The position numbers and the translations under genes were made by a program. Below, piece after piece: positions 32,298 to 44,525 of a DNA stretch of 64,000 nt. Positions within the stretch are counted from its first letter, which is position 1. Each line of letters opens with the position of its first letter. This DNA comes from Vicia villosa (taxonomy: Eukaryota > Streptophyta > Magnoliopsida > Fabales > Fabaceae): assembly GCF_029867415.1 (NCBI RefSeq), contig NW_026705460.1, positions 248,001-312,000 of the forward strand, in the 5' to 3' direction. The notes under the pieces were generated by a model. It had not been told where the DNA came from, ran no database searches, and worked only from the letters and a program-made list of their open reading frames with translations.

Positions 32298-33586
32298 TGT
32301 CATACCCCGAAATTTGCCCGATCAATTCATATCGTTTAATTCATCAAGGGTCCAAATTAATAGTCATGGGGTTTGACATTCCTATTGTCAAACCCACACT
32401 CCTATGAAATGTCCTGAATTAAAATAGGGGTTAGGATTAGGGAGTATCTGAACCCGAGACGTTAGGCCCATTTATCTCGTTTCAAAGGTTTTATCATTTT
32501 CTTACCATTTATCTTTTATTGGAATATTATTATATTATTAAGACTATAATTAGATTATTATTGACTTAGTTTATTATAGGATTATTAATTAATTTGGCTA
32601 TTATTTAATTAAGGAGATTAGGTTAAATTATTAATATATTTGTGTAAATATCACTATCATAGAATTGTTAATAATAGGATTATTGGTTTAAATATATGAT
32701 TATAGGTTTGATTTTAATTGGATCATTATTTTAATTGCACATTAGGTGTAAATCAGGTTTTTCATTGAATCAAATAATTAGGACAAAACCAATCCCATAA
32801 TTAATTTATTTTATTTGATTTTTTATTAAATTTTTTATTCAATTAAATGTGATTTTTATCAAATAATTGGAAAAAATATGAAAGGATTTGGTTATAATGT
32901 GGGATCCAATTAGAACCACCCATCAAATGGTACATAACATACGCATAAGGGATGATTGGCAGGAGATTTGGAATTTGAAGAACCGATTTTAGAAAGATTT
33001 GGGATCAAATCTTTTCAAACTTCAATCAAGGATTCAGAGAGATTTTCCCAAGGATTGTTAACCTAATTTCATCAAACATATATAAAGAAGCACTGAGAAT
33101 GAACAAGGGGGGATTTCGGCCGAAAAAGCAGAGGTGCAGAGCTTCAAAATCTGGAAATCAAGTGGCTATGGCAGAAAGAGTTTAAGGTCGATTCAGATCA
33201 TTACAAGCCTCTAAATCGATTTATCGAAGTTTCCTGGACGTAACTAAATAGTTACCATTGGTCTGAACACGCTCAAGCAGATGCTCACGTTCACGTTTTT
33301 GCCTTAAAAAAATTTCGATTCGAATTCAAGTCTACACACATCATAAATCGAATTTGAATACATGTTTGCGTTTATAATCTTGTTTACAAACTCCTGTGCT
33401 ATTTAATTTGAATTTTGTTACAGGTTTTGTGATTTGCCACAACTAGGGATTCAAGGTTGAAATTTGGGAACCTCGGCCAGGGATAATTTCATACCGAATT
33501 AACGATTCCGTTGAATTTAGAAGGTCGGACATGATTAACCTCGGCTGTTTCTGGTTATGTTTTGACCGTCACCTGCAGGTTCACAC
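32298..33586 (+). repeat. E1 3' LTR, left part
   Basis: Matches 23557-24846. About 20 differences by eye. Cut at 33586 by insertion of E2; 33582-33586 is the CACAC duplication. Confidence 0.94.
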
Positions 33587-33637
33587 TGTAGCGGTTAAAA
33601 TGTGACTCGAGCGAAATCGCGCGCTTGAAGTACAACA

Positions 33638-33790
33638 GAGTCGCCACCGAACTTTATTTATTCCAAGAAGGAAAGGGAAAATATCGATAAAACCCACGAA
33701 ATGAAAAGAAGAAGGATAAGATGGTCGTTCGCAACCAAATTAGGGTTCGGGAGTCGGTTAAGCAAGGGGAAGGTGTTAGCACCCCTCACC
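33638..33790 (-). promoter_or_regulatory. E2 U5-end module: hairpin core plus primer-site-like motif
   Basis: On the minus strand GGGGTGCTAACACCTTCCCC (33766-33785) is followed by GGTGGCGACTCTGTTG, 51 bases from the LTR end. It shares the core with E1 (26046-26151) and E3 (49904-50034). Copies are in the middle and right LTRs. Confidence 0.6.
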
Positions 33791-34424
33791 TCCATCGTAC
33801 TCGATGGGACCCATTTAGTTAGTTTTGTGTTTGAGTGTTAGTGTTTTGTTTGCGTTCTTTTGCTTATTGATCGAGAAAAGATAAAAGAAAAGTTTTTTAG
33901 GGTTTTTTATTATTATGAAGAAAAAGAAAATATTTTTTATTATTATGCTCGCCAAGACGTTTGTATCTTGTGCCTACGTATTCCCTAGTGCAATGGGAAA
34001 GTCAGAGCAATCGTAGTTCGGGCGAAGAACCACGAAAGGTTTGTTGGTTGATTTTAGCGAGAGGTACTCGATCGCTTTCAAATGGAAATACTACGCGCAC
34101 ATGGATATGAGATCACTACACGAATGGATAACTAAATCAAGAGTGAGACAAGATTTTAGCCATTATCGCATTCGAGTGGAAGATATTCGATCTTCACATG
34201 TGGAAGTATGTTCGCATTTGAAATTGGATAAGTGTCTCGTTTATGAAAAGAGTTTTAAAATGAAAAGGCCATGAGGCAAAAATGTTGAATGAAATTGAGA
34301 TGTGTTTTTTGAAGGGACATTTAGCAAAGGATTGAGCATAGGTGTTCACCTAGCGCGTCTTTACCCAAGGTATTGAACAGGAGCGAGCCCCATTGTCACT
34401 TGTTGTCCAAGTAAATTAATGAGT

Positions 34425-34880
34425 TTTGATTCAAAAGATCAAGGTATTCAAGAGGTGTTCACCCCTTGTCACTTAACCTCTTGGTTTGATTAAAGAGTTT
34501 TGATTCAAAAGATCAAGGTATTCAAGAGGTGTTCACCCCTTGTCACAGGATCTTTTGGTTCGATTAAAGAGTTTTTATTCAAAAGATCAAGATATTCAAG
34601 AGGTGTTCACCCCTTGTCACAGGATCTTTCGGCTTGATTAATATGTTTTAGTTCAAAAGATCAAGGTATTCAAGAGGTGTTCACCCCTTGTCACAGGATC
34701 TTTCGATTTTATTAATATGTTTTAGATTCAAAAGATCAAGGTATTCAAGAGGTGTTCACCCCTTGTCACAGGATCTTTCGATTTTATTAATAAAAGGTTT
34801 TAAAAAAAAGGTGTTAATCCAAAAGAATCGAGGTATTCAAGAGGTGTTCACCCCTTGTCACACGATCTTTCGGTATGGTT
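34425..34880. repeat. E2 LTR array of nested hairpins, about six units
   Basis: Units of about 63 to 75 bases. An outer stem AAAAGATC/GATCTTTT encloses an inner stem CAAGAGGTG/CACCCCTTG with one mismatch. Copies are in the other LTRs at about 41174-41629 and 60298-60753. Confidence 0.88.
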
Positions 34881-36563
34881 AAGAAAAAGGTTTTCGAAAA
34901 GAAGAAGCTCGACGTTGGATCGAGAATTATTTGTAATGACTTGGCATTGGACCAAGATTTATTGATTTTTGATTGAGATTAATCTAATATTTTTGATATT
35001 TTAATATAAGAGGTAAAATCTAACAAACCTACATAATAAAAACATTTTTTTTTGTGTTTTGTTATATCATAAAATTAAACTACACAAATATTAATATATA
35101 TATGTTTTAGATTTTAAATTAAACTAACAAAATTGTGGTTATAATAAAAAACCAATAAAACAAACAATCAAATCAAATGGGCTACAAAAAAAGAAGTAAC
35201 ATGGGGGTGCATAGAAAAACAAACTCAGCCTTTTTATCCAAAAGCCCAAAACGGGTTCAGCATGAAGAACCCTAGGGGCTTCACAAACCAGCCGCTCCAC
35301 ACTCTCTTTCTCTGTTCTTCTAACATTCAATCTCTATGTTCTCAAACTCAAGCAAATATTAATCAACGATACAAGCAAAATTGAAATCATCAACAGATGC
35401 CAAACATACACTTACATCATAACGATTAAAGAGACAAAGAAAAAATCAGAGCACTCGAACAAAAATGGGGTATCGGAATGTTACCTTCACCGGAAATAAG
35501 GTATATTTCTTCTTTCTAGTCTCTTCTATCTCCTGAGCTTCTGAGTCATGGCTTTTAACTTCTGAAATTTTATCTTGTGTATGTTTTGTGTTTTGTTCTT
35601 GTGAGTTTGTGAGAGTGAAGGTTAGTGAAGCATTATGATGAACAAGTGTGTTGTGGTTGATGTTGTTTGTGGTGTGAAGGTAGGATGGTGAATCGGTTTC
35701 AAAAAGTGTGGTGGTGAGTGTTTGGTTACATGAGTATTAAAGGTGTTGGAACTGATTTGCGGGTGAACAAAGTTGAAAATGAGTTAAGATAGTCATGAAT
35801 TTTGAAGCTGTGAAATTTGGAGGAAGTTTGAAACTGATTTTGACCGAGGTTTTCTTAAAAAATTTTCTCCCCTTTTGCTGTGTTTTTGTTCTTGTTTTAT
35901 AGAGGAATTGAAAGAGTTTGGGGGGAAAATTGGAATCAAATTTGAACATTTTTGTGAACTGAGTCTATGGCCTTTTTGATGCAGGATTGGTATTGGACAA
36001 AAGGGTGATAAAGACTTGGCTTGTAGGTGCAGCAGGAATGCAGAGTATTTGGACAGTTATGTGCAGGGTTTGGACCGTTCTGTTTGGCATGGAATAGCAG
36101 CATTGGAGATGTAGAGACATGGGACCAATTTGATTATTTTTACTTTTATTTTTGCTGGTGTAAAAAAATGTACAATGGACCTTTACTAAAAAAACAAGTT
36201 GGGCCTAAACTATGGAATCTAAAAAAACTCTTTTTTTTTGTGTTATATGATTAATATTAACCTAAATTAAATTTAAACTAAAAAATAATATTAAAACTAA
36301 AAAAATTAACCTAAATTAAATCTAAACTAAAAATAAGAATAATATTAAAGACTAAAAAAATTAATCTAACCTAAACTAAAAAAAATAAAATAGTATAAGA
36401 ATTAAATTTATTCCAAACTATCTAAGCTATTTTTGTTGACTTTAATAAAAAAGTCAATTTTTTCAAGTTTATGCGAAAAAATGCGATGAATGAATGCACA
36501 CTAAATACGAATGCGATACTATCAAATGAATGAAAATTGTAGGTCAAAAATTGGGGTGCGACA

Positions 36564-36577
36564 GATGCCCCTATTTA
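36564..36577 (-). other. E2 polypurine tract, internal copy A
   Basis: On the minus strand AAATAGGGGCATC abuts the 3' LTR. The same site for copy B is 43313-43326. Confidence 0.75.
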
Positions 36578-36807
36578 AGTTTCTTCTATCAAAGATGTGA
36601 AGAGACTTAAATACAAAGTACACAATTTTTGTCCTTCATATGCAAATGGAATGCAATGCATGGACTCTTTTTTTTTGTTATTTTGAATGCAATATGATAT
36701 GAGACGGATGTTGAACTCTGTGGGGAATATAGTGCCACAAGAGACAAACTATTGATGGAGAGACTTCGAAACAAGGGATAAAAATTCTGGGCAAATGATA
36801 GTAGGAA

Positions 36808-37775
36808 ATGTCTAAGAGTAGCTTTAGAAGACGAAAATCATCAGAGACATTCAAGAGTAGCTTTGAATGAATCTGAAATAAAAACTTTGGATAAAAATGT
36901 CTAAGAGTGGCTTTAGACGACACCAAACATCAAAGACATTCAAGAGTGGCTTTGAATGAATCTGAAAATAATCCAAACTCTGGGAAACATCGGAGACATC
37001 CAATAGTATCTTCGGATGGAAGGAAACCAACAAGACTCAACAGTGGCTTTGAATGCAAAAGGAGACCTACAAACTCGGAGATATGGCAGAGACGTCCAAG
37101 AGTAGCTTCGAACGAATGGGATCCAAACTCTGAAAACAACGGGTTTAATCCAACAGTAGCTTTGGATAAAACAGAAACCAAAGAGATTCAACAGTGGCTT
37201 TGAATGCAAAAAGGAGACCAGAACCTAGAAAATATGTCAGAGTCATCCTGAGGAGCAATAGATGAAATGGATGCCAATTTTGGAAAATATGAGCGACCAT
37301 CTAATAGTAGCATTGGATGGGAAGGAAAAAGCAAACTCAAGAACATCCAAGAGTGGCTTTGGATGAGAAAAGAATGGTATTCCCGCTCAAAGAGATAAAG
37401 ATCCTGCAACAGTAACTTTGAATAACACTTTACTAAGGATTGTGATATCCAACAGTAGCTTTGGATAAAAGGTGAGAAACAACATGTCCAACAGTAGCTT
37501 TAGACAGAGGGAGACAAATACAAATCCAAGAGTAGATTTGGACGAAGAGCAGACAATAAGACATCCAATAGTAGCATTGAACGAAGAGAGACAAATACAT
37601 ATCCAAGAGTAGCTTTGGATGAAGAGAAACAATAAGACATCCAATAGTAGCATTGAACGAAGAGAGACAATAAGACATCCAATAGTAGCATTGAACGAAG
37701 AGAGACAAATACAAATCCAAGAGTAGCTTTGGATGAAGAGACACAAATACAAATCCAAGAGTAGCTTTGGATGAA
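36808..37775 (-). repeat. E2 array of about 22 hairpins with constant AGTRGC loop and covarying stems
   Basis: Plus-strand stems include CATTCAA/TTGAATG (36853, 36938), GTCTAA/TTAGAC (36898), CATCCAA/TTGGATG (37344), ATTCAA/TTGAAT (37185), TATCCAA/TTGGATA (37446) and CCATCTAAT/ATTGGATGG (37287, one G-T pair). The loop is GAGTAGCT, CAGTAGCT or AGTAGC throughout. Paired arms change together. Read on the element strand the loop is AGCTACTC. Short Leu/Tyr-rich frames across it are a by-product of the repeat. Confidence 0.9.
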
Positions 37776-38439
37776 GAGACAAACATTGTTTTGGTAGATT
37801 CCAAGTAAGTTGGGCTTTGATCTCAAGGTAAAGTGTTAATGACAACGGGACCTTGAAAGAATGCAAATGAGTATGAACTTTGTTTCGATGCATGATATTG
37901 AATTTTATATGCATGATATGTGAATGATGAATGTAATGCAATTGATTATTACAACTGAGGTAGACTCTTTTGTGAAGGAAGATTGGAACTCGGATTCCTC
38001 AACACAAGCACATTGCCAACTCTGTCATGTCACACTGATGATCCTTTTGGGAAGGACTGATAAACTGCTTGGGGATCGCTGAAGAAAACTGCCCCTGATT
38101 GACTGATTGTTACCTGATCATTGCTTCAGTCCTTGAAATGAATGTGGTAATACTTGCCCCTAGTATAACTTTTGAATAACAGGATCTTGAAGTAACTTGC
38201 CCCTGATAGGATCACTGATCAAGTTTCTCGACTATTTGAAATTCCTTGAAGATGAGTACTTACTTGCAAATAAAATGTTCATTCAAAAATGGTAATTTTA
38301 ATGCAATGCTCAAAGCATATTTTGAAATCAAAGTCATTTAGGAATGATATTATTGATGTAAAGCAAATGAATTCTAGACATTCAAAGTGATGGATAAAGC
38401 AAAAGGAATTGCAAAGATCTTTAGGAGTCAAGTTAACGC
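37776..38439 (-). other. E2 internal with GGGGCA motifs, no gene recognised
   Basis: On the minus strand CAGGGGCAG (about 38088-38096), AGGGGCAAG (about 38154-38162) and CAGGGGCAAG (about 38198-38207) resemble the polypurine tract. Nothing else seen. Confidence 0.55.
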
Positions 38440-39170
38440 AACCTTGTTATAGCATGCTTTCAAAATAAACCTTGCTTCAATTAGGACTTCAGGAGGTTGT
38501 AGCGTGGTTTAGTTCACGGTTTTAGAAACAAAGGATATAGGCTCAAAGTATATTTGTACCCACCCCATTCTTCGTGATGATCTCCAATCCTACGCTCAGT
38601 TAACTCGAATTATGCATTCAGTTTCCAAGAGACTTTTGGAATTGCACCTATTCATATGATGACGGTTTAAGGACCAAGGGAATCTTTGAGATGGCGGTCG
38701 CTTCTTCTTTTAGATAGTCACAACATTTTATTGTTGTTCAGGAATTTATTGACTTATCTTTTTTTTTTATCCCTAATTTTTGCCTAAACTGTTTCATTTG
38801 AGATTACAGCCAGCGGGATGCCCCAGTTTTGCCTAAGTCTCCTTCGTAGGTTTTGACTTAGCGGGCTTTTTCCTTTGTTTTTTTTTAATATTGGAAAGAT
38901 AGTGACTGCCTTGATAATGATTAACGATAACCATCTTGGTCATTTTTTATCGAAACCCTTATTGAAAGGTGTACTTAATGATTTTCTTGAAATTGAACGC
39001 ATAATCAAATTAACTGAGAACTACCCTGCCCCAAGTTTAAATTGTGGGTTTTTTCGTTTAAAAAGAAACTCCAACTTCGAAGGCTCAAAGGGGTTGACAA
39101 TGGATTAACTTCCTTATTTCTCCAGTGTTTGGGGATTGAAACAATGTCTGTACATCATCAGCAAAGTTTT
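38440..39170 (-). other. E2 conserved internal blocks 1-3, copy A
   Basis: On the minus strand: block 1 at about 39085-39168, block 2 at about 38765-38850 (GACTTAGGCAAAAC, GGGGCATCCCGCTGGCTG), block 3 at about 38440-38650 (GAAGAATGGGGTGGGTAC). They are colinear with E1 and E3, and closest to E3. Copy B of the same blocks lies at about 45190-45918. Confidence 0.72.
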
Positions 39171-40310
39171 ATTTAAAAGCATACAACTCAACAATTTAAG
39201 TATTTTGTTTTCATCATCCTCCCTCCAATATTTGCATAATGAAAAAAAAGAACAAGAGATATATTTTTGTTTTTTTGAAAGATAAAGCATAAAGAAACAC
39301 ACAATGGATGTAAATGGATTGATTCAAATATGCAATGCTCATTTCATTAAAATTAACATTCAGGAACAAACAAAGTTCAATGCAGTACACAATACAACAC
39401 AAGGAATTGGCAAACAGAAGGAAACAAGGCCTAGTGAATAATCAGTGACGAGGATGATCTGTCATGTCTGATATATTAGTTCTTCAACTGGATAACTTTC
39501 GCTCTTAGCAAATCTTGGTTTTGTTGAAGTTCTTCCATATTCTTCAGATTCATGCCCCCCGCTTAATGTGTTGAGGAATCAACTTGACGGTAAATAGACC
39601 ACTTAAGGGTGAAGACAAATGAAATGAGTCTTTTGTTGACAACTTGAATGTATGAATGAAGATGCATGACTTTTTTTTACTTTTTTTTTTACATGCAGGA
39701 ATGATGCAATGTCATATGATATGGAATGTAACACGATGATATACAAAGACTGAATTAAAATGATAAATGTAAATGGATAAAAGAACTATTGAGGAAAGTT
39801 TCTTATAATAGGATAGTTCTATATTCTTTACCCAAGAATCACCTCACAAGGTTAGCTCTATAGTTTTGTGATATAACATAACCTCTACAGATGGAACGGG
39901 TTCTAAAGGTCCTTGGAGTTAACGACGAAATCAGATTTTCGTCATGCGACGGGCGAACCATCTTATGCCAAATCTCATGACTAAGTCTCCTCCAAGTGGG
40001 GTTTTCGTATTAGCCATTCAAGGTGTTCACCTTGGGGACTAGCACTACACAACCACCTCCTAACTTATGTTTTTCTCTTGTTTTTCAAAATCTCGGGTTG
40101 AGAGCTTCACTCAAATATCATTCCCATTCCCACAATTGAGTATATACAGAAATAAAATAAAAGCGATAAAGCAAGAGTAAAGAAACATAAATAGCACAAG
40201 AGTAAACATAAAGAACATAAGAATAAGCATAAAGAACACAAGAATGAACAAACAAAAGCACTCAAAACATAAAACAAACTAAACTAGGGTTGACCCTCTT
40301 AGGATTGTAT
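39171..40310 (-). other. E2 5' internal region, no gene recognised
   Basis: AT-rich non-coding sequence up to the primer site. Confidence 0.5.
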
Positions 40311-40329
40311 GTCCCCAGCAGAGTCGCCA
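40311..40329 (-). other. E2 primer-binding site (copy A)
   Basis: TGGCGACTCTGCTGGGGAC on the minus strand, five bases from the middle LTR; tRNA-Arg type. The copy B site is at 59436-59454 beside the right LTR. Confidence 0.82.
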
Positions 40330-40334
40330 CTTTC

Positions 40335-43312
40335 TGTAGCGGTAAAAATGTGACTCGAGCGAAATCGCGCGCTTGAAGTACAACAGAGTCGCCACCGAAC
40401 TTTATTTATTCCAAGAAGGAAAGGGAAAATATCGATAAAACCCACGAAATGAAAAGAAGAAGGATAAGATGGTCGTTCGCAACCAAATTAGGGTTCGGGA
40501 GTCGGTTAAGCAAGGGGAAGGTGTTAGCACCCCTCACCTCCATCGTACTCGATGGGACCCATTTAGTTAGTTTTGTGTTTGAGTGTTAGTGTTTTGTTTG
40601 CGTTCTTTTGCTTATTGATCGAGAAAAGATAAAAGAAAAGTTTTTTAGGGTTTTTTTATTATTATGAAGAAAAAGAAAATATTTTTTATTATTATGCTCG
40701 CCAAGACGTTTGTATCTTGTGCCTACGTATTCCCTAGTGCAATGGGAAAGTCAGAGCAATCGTAGTTCGGGCGAAGAACCACGAAAGGTTTGTTGGTTGA
40801 TTTTAGCGAGAGGTACTCGATCGCTTTCAAATGGAAATACTACGCGCACATGGATATGAGATCACTACACGAATGGATAACTAAATCAAGAGTGAGACAA
40901 GATTTTAGCCATTATCGCATTCGAGTGGAAGATATTCGATCTTCACATGTGGAAGTATGTTCGCATTTGAAATTGGATAAGTGTCTCGTTTATGAAAAGA
41001 GTTTTAAAATGAAAAGGCCATGAGGCAAAAATATTGAATGAAATTGAGATGTGTTTTTTGAAGGGACATTTAGCAAAGGATTGAGCATAGGTGTTCACCT
41101 AGCGCGTCTTTACCCAAGGTATTGAACAGGAGCGAGCCCCATTGTCACTTGTTGTCCAAGTAAATTAATGAGTTTTGATTCAAAAGATCAAGGTATTCAA
41201 GAGGTGTTCACCCCTTGTCACTTAACCTCTTGGTTTGATTAAAGAGTTTTGATTCAAAAGATCAAGGTATTCAAGAGGTGTTCACCCCTTGTCACAGGAT
41301 CTTTTGGTTCGATTAAAGAGTTTTTATTCAAAAGATCAAGATATTCAAGAGGTGTTCACCCCTTGTCACAGGATCTTTCGGCTTGATTAATATGTTTTAG
41401 TTCAAAAGATCAAGGTATTCAAGAGGTGTTCACCCCTTGTCACAGGATCTTTCGATTTTATTAATATGTTTTAGATTCAAAAGATCAAGGTATTCAAGAG
41501 GTGTTCACCCCTTGTCACAGGATCTTTCGATTTTATTAATAAAAGGTTTTAAAAAAAAGGTGTTAATCCAAAAGAATCGAGGTATTCAAGAGGTGTTCAC
41601 CCCTTGTCACACGATCTTTCGGTATGGTTAAGAAAAAGGTTTTCGAAAAGAAGAAGCTCGACGTTGGATCGAGAATTATTTGTAATGACTTGGCATTGGA
41701 CCAAGATTTATTGATTTTTGATTGAGATTAATCTAATATTTTTGATATTTTAATATAAGAGGTAAAATCTAACAAACCTACATAATAAAAACATTTTTTT
41801 TTGTGTTTTGTTATATCATAAAATTAAACTACACAAATATTAATATATATATGTTTTAGATTTTAAATTAAACTAACAAAATTGTGGTTATAATAAAAAA
41901 CCAATAAAACAAACAATCAAATCAAATGGGCTACAAAAAAAGAAGTAACATGGGGGTGCATAGAAAAACAAACTCAGCCTTTTTATCCAAAAGCCCAAAA
42001 CGGGTTCAGCATGAAGAACCCTAGGGGCTTCACAAACCAGCCGCTCCACACTCTCTTTCTCTGTTCTTCTAACATTCAATCTCTATGTTCTCAAACTCAA
42101 GCAAATATTAATCAACGATACAAGCAAAATTGAAATCATCAACAGATGCCAAACATACACTTACATCATAACGATTAAAGAGACAAAGAAAAAATCAGAG
42201 CACTCGAACAAAAATGGGGTATCGGAATGTTACCTTCACCGGAAATAAGGTATATTTCTTCTTTCTAGTCTCTTCTATCTCCTGAGCTTCTGAGTCATGG
42301 CTTTTAACTTCTGAAATTTTATCTTGTGTATGTTTTGTGTTTTGTTCTTGTGAGTTTGTGAGAGTGAAGGTTAGTGAAGCATTATGATGAACAAGTGTGT
42401 TGTGGTTGATGTTGTTTGTGGTGTGAAGGTAGGATGGTGAATCGGTTTCAAAAAGTGTGGTGGTGAGTGTTTGGTTACATGAGTATTAAAGGTGTTGGAA
42501 CTGATTTGCGGGTGAACAAAGTTGAAAATGAGTTAAGATAGTCATGAATTTTGAAGCTGTGAAATTTGGAGGAAGTTTGAAACTGATTTTGACCGAGGTT
42601 TTCTTAAAATTTTTTCTCCCCTTTTGCTGTGTTTTTGTTCTTGTTTTATAGAGGAATTGAAAGAGTTTGGGGGGAAAATTGGAATCAAATTTGAACATTT
42701 TTGTGAACTGAGTCTATGGCCTTTTTGATGCAGGATTGGTATTGGACAAAAGGGTGATAAAGACTTGGCTTGTAGGTGCAGCAGGAATGCAGAGTATTTG
42801 GACAGTTATGTGCAGGGTTTGGACCGTTCTGTTTGGCATGGAATAGCAGCATTGGAGATGTAGAGACATGGGACCAATTTGATTATTTTTACTTTTATTT
42901 TTGCTGGTGTAAAAAAATGTACAATGGACCTTTACTAAAAAAACAAGTTGGGCCTAAACTATGGAATCTAAAAAAACTCTTTTTTTTTGTGTTATATGAT
43001 TAATATTAACCTAAATTAAATTTAAACTAAAAAATAATATTAAAACTAAAAAAATTAACCTAAATTAAATCTAAACTAAAAATAAGAATAATATTAAAGA
43101 CTAAAAAAATTAATCTAACCTAAACTAAACAAAATAAAATAGTATAAGAATTAAATTTATTCCAAACTATCTAAGCTATTTTTGTTGACTTTAATAAAAA
43201 AGTCAATTTTTTCAAGTTTATGCGAAAAAATGCGATGAATGAATGCACACTAAATACGAATGCGATACTATCAAATGAATGAAAATTGTAGGTCAAAAAT
43301 TGGGGTGCGACA
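40335..43312 (-). repeat. E2 middle LTR
   Basis: 2978 bp. At its first bases and in the A/T run near 42610 it matches the right LTR. Near its end (C at the ATTCCAAACTATC site) it matches the left LTR. Informative sites are few. No duplication borders it. Confidence 0.93.
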
Positions 43313-43557
43313 GATGCCCCTATTTAAGTTTCTTCTATCAAAGATGTGAAGAGACTTAAATACAAAGTACACAATTTTTGTCCTTCATATGCAAATGGAA
43401 TGCAATGCATGGACTCTTTTTTTTTGTTATTTTGAATGCAATATGATATGAGACGGATGTTGAACTCTGTGGGGAATATAGTGCCACAAGAGACAAACTA
43501 TTGATGGAGAGACTTCGAAACAAGGGATAAAAATTCTGGGCAAATGATAGTAGGAAA

Positions 43558-44525
43558 TGTCTAAGAGTAGCTTTAGACGACGAAAATCATCAGAGACATT
43601 CAAGAGTAGCTTTGAATGAATCTGAAATAAAAACTTTGGATAAAAATGTCTAAGAGTGGCTTTAGACGACACCAAACATCAAAGACATTCAAGAGTGGCT
43701 TTGAATGAATCTGAAAATAATCCAAACTCTGGGGAAACATCGGAGACATCCAATAGTAGCTTCGGATGGAAGGAAACCAACAAGACTCAACAGTGGCTTT
43801 GAATGCAAAAGGAGACCTACAAACTCGGAGATATGGCAGAGACGTCCAAGAGTAGCTTCGAACGAATGGGATCCAAACTCTGAAAACAACGGGTTTAATC
43901 CAACAGTAGCTTTGGATAAAACAGAAACCAAAGAGATTCAACAGTGGCTTTGAATGCAAAAAGGAGACCAGAACCTAGAAAATATATCAGAGTCATCCTG
44001 AGGAGCAATTGATGAAATGGATGCCAATTTTGGAAAATATGAGCGACCATCTAATAGTAGCATTGGATGGGAAGGAAAAAGCAAACTCAAGAACATCCAA
44101 GAGTGGCTTTGGATGAGAAAAGAATGGTATTCCCGCTCAAAGAGATAAAGATCCTTCAACAGTAACTTTGAATAACACTTTACTAAGGATTGTGATATCC
44201 AACAGTAGCTTTGGATAAAAGGTGAGAAACAACATGTCCAACAGTAGCTTTAGACAGAGGGAGACAAATACAAATCCAAGAGTAGATTTGGACGAAGAGC
44301 AGACAATAAGACATCCAATAGTAGCATTGAACGAAGAGAGACAAATACATATCCAAGAGTAGCTTTGGATGAAGAGAAACAATAAGACATCCAATAGTAG
44401 CATTGAACGAAGAGAGACAATAAGAAATCCAATAGTAGCATTGAACGAAGAGAGACAAATACAAATCCAAGAGTAGCTTTGGATGAAGAGACACAAATAC
44501 AAATCCAAGAGTAGCTTTGGATGAA
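43558..44525 (-). repeat. E2 hairpin array, copy B
   Basis: Duplicate of 36808-37775 with a handful of differences. One (near 43575) restores the GTCTAA/TTAGAC pairing that is broken in copy A. Confidence 0.9.

Larger units (their letters stand above)
33587..36563 (-). repeat. E2 3' LTR (left copy)
   Basis: 2977 bp, TGTAGCGG...GGTGCGACA on the plus strand. On the element strand it begins TGTCGCACCCC. No coding region recognised. U5 end: GAGTCGCCA at 33638-33646, the reverse complement of TGGCGACTC, and a hairpin core at 33763-33790. Confidence 0.94.

Noticed and set aside
34041..34274. 77-codon frame in the E2 LTR, present three times
   Set aside because: Occurs three times only because the LTR does; antisense to the element and no recognisable domain.
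37387..37941. 184-codon Leu/Tyr-rich frame and overlapping frames in E2, duplicated at 44137-44691
   Set aside because: By-product of the hairpin array; the conserved feature is base pairing, and three overlapping frames look equally protein-like.
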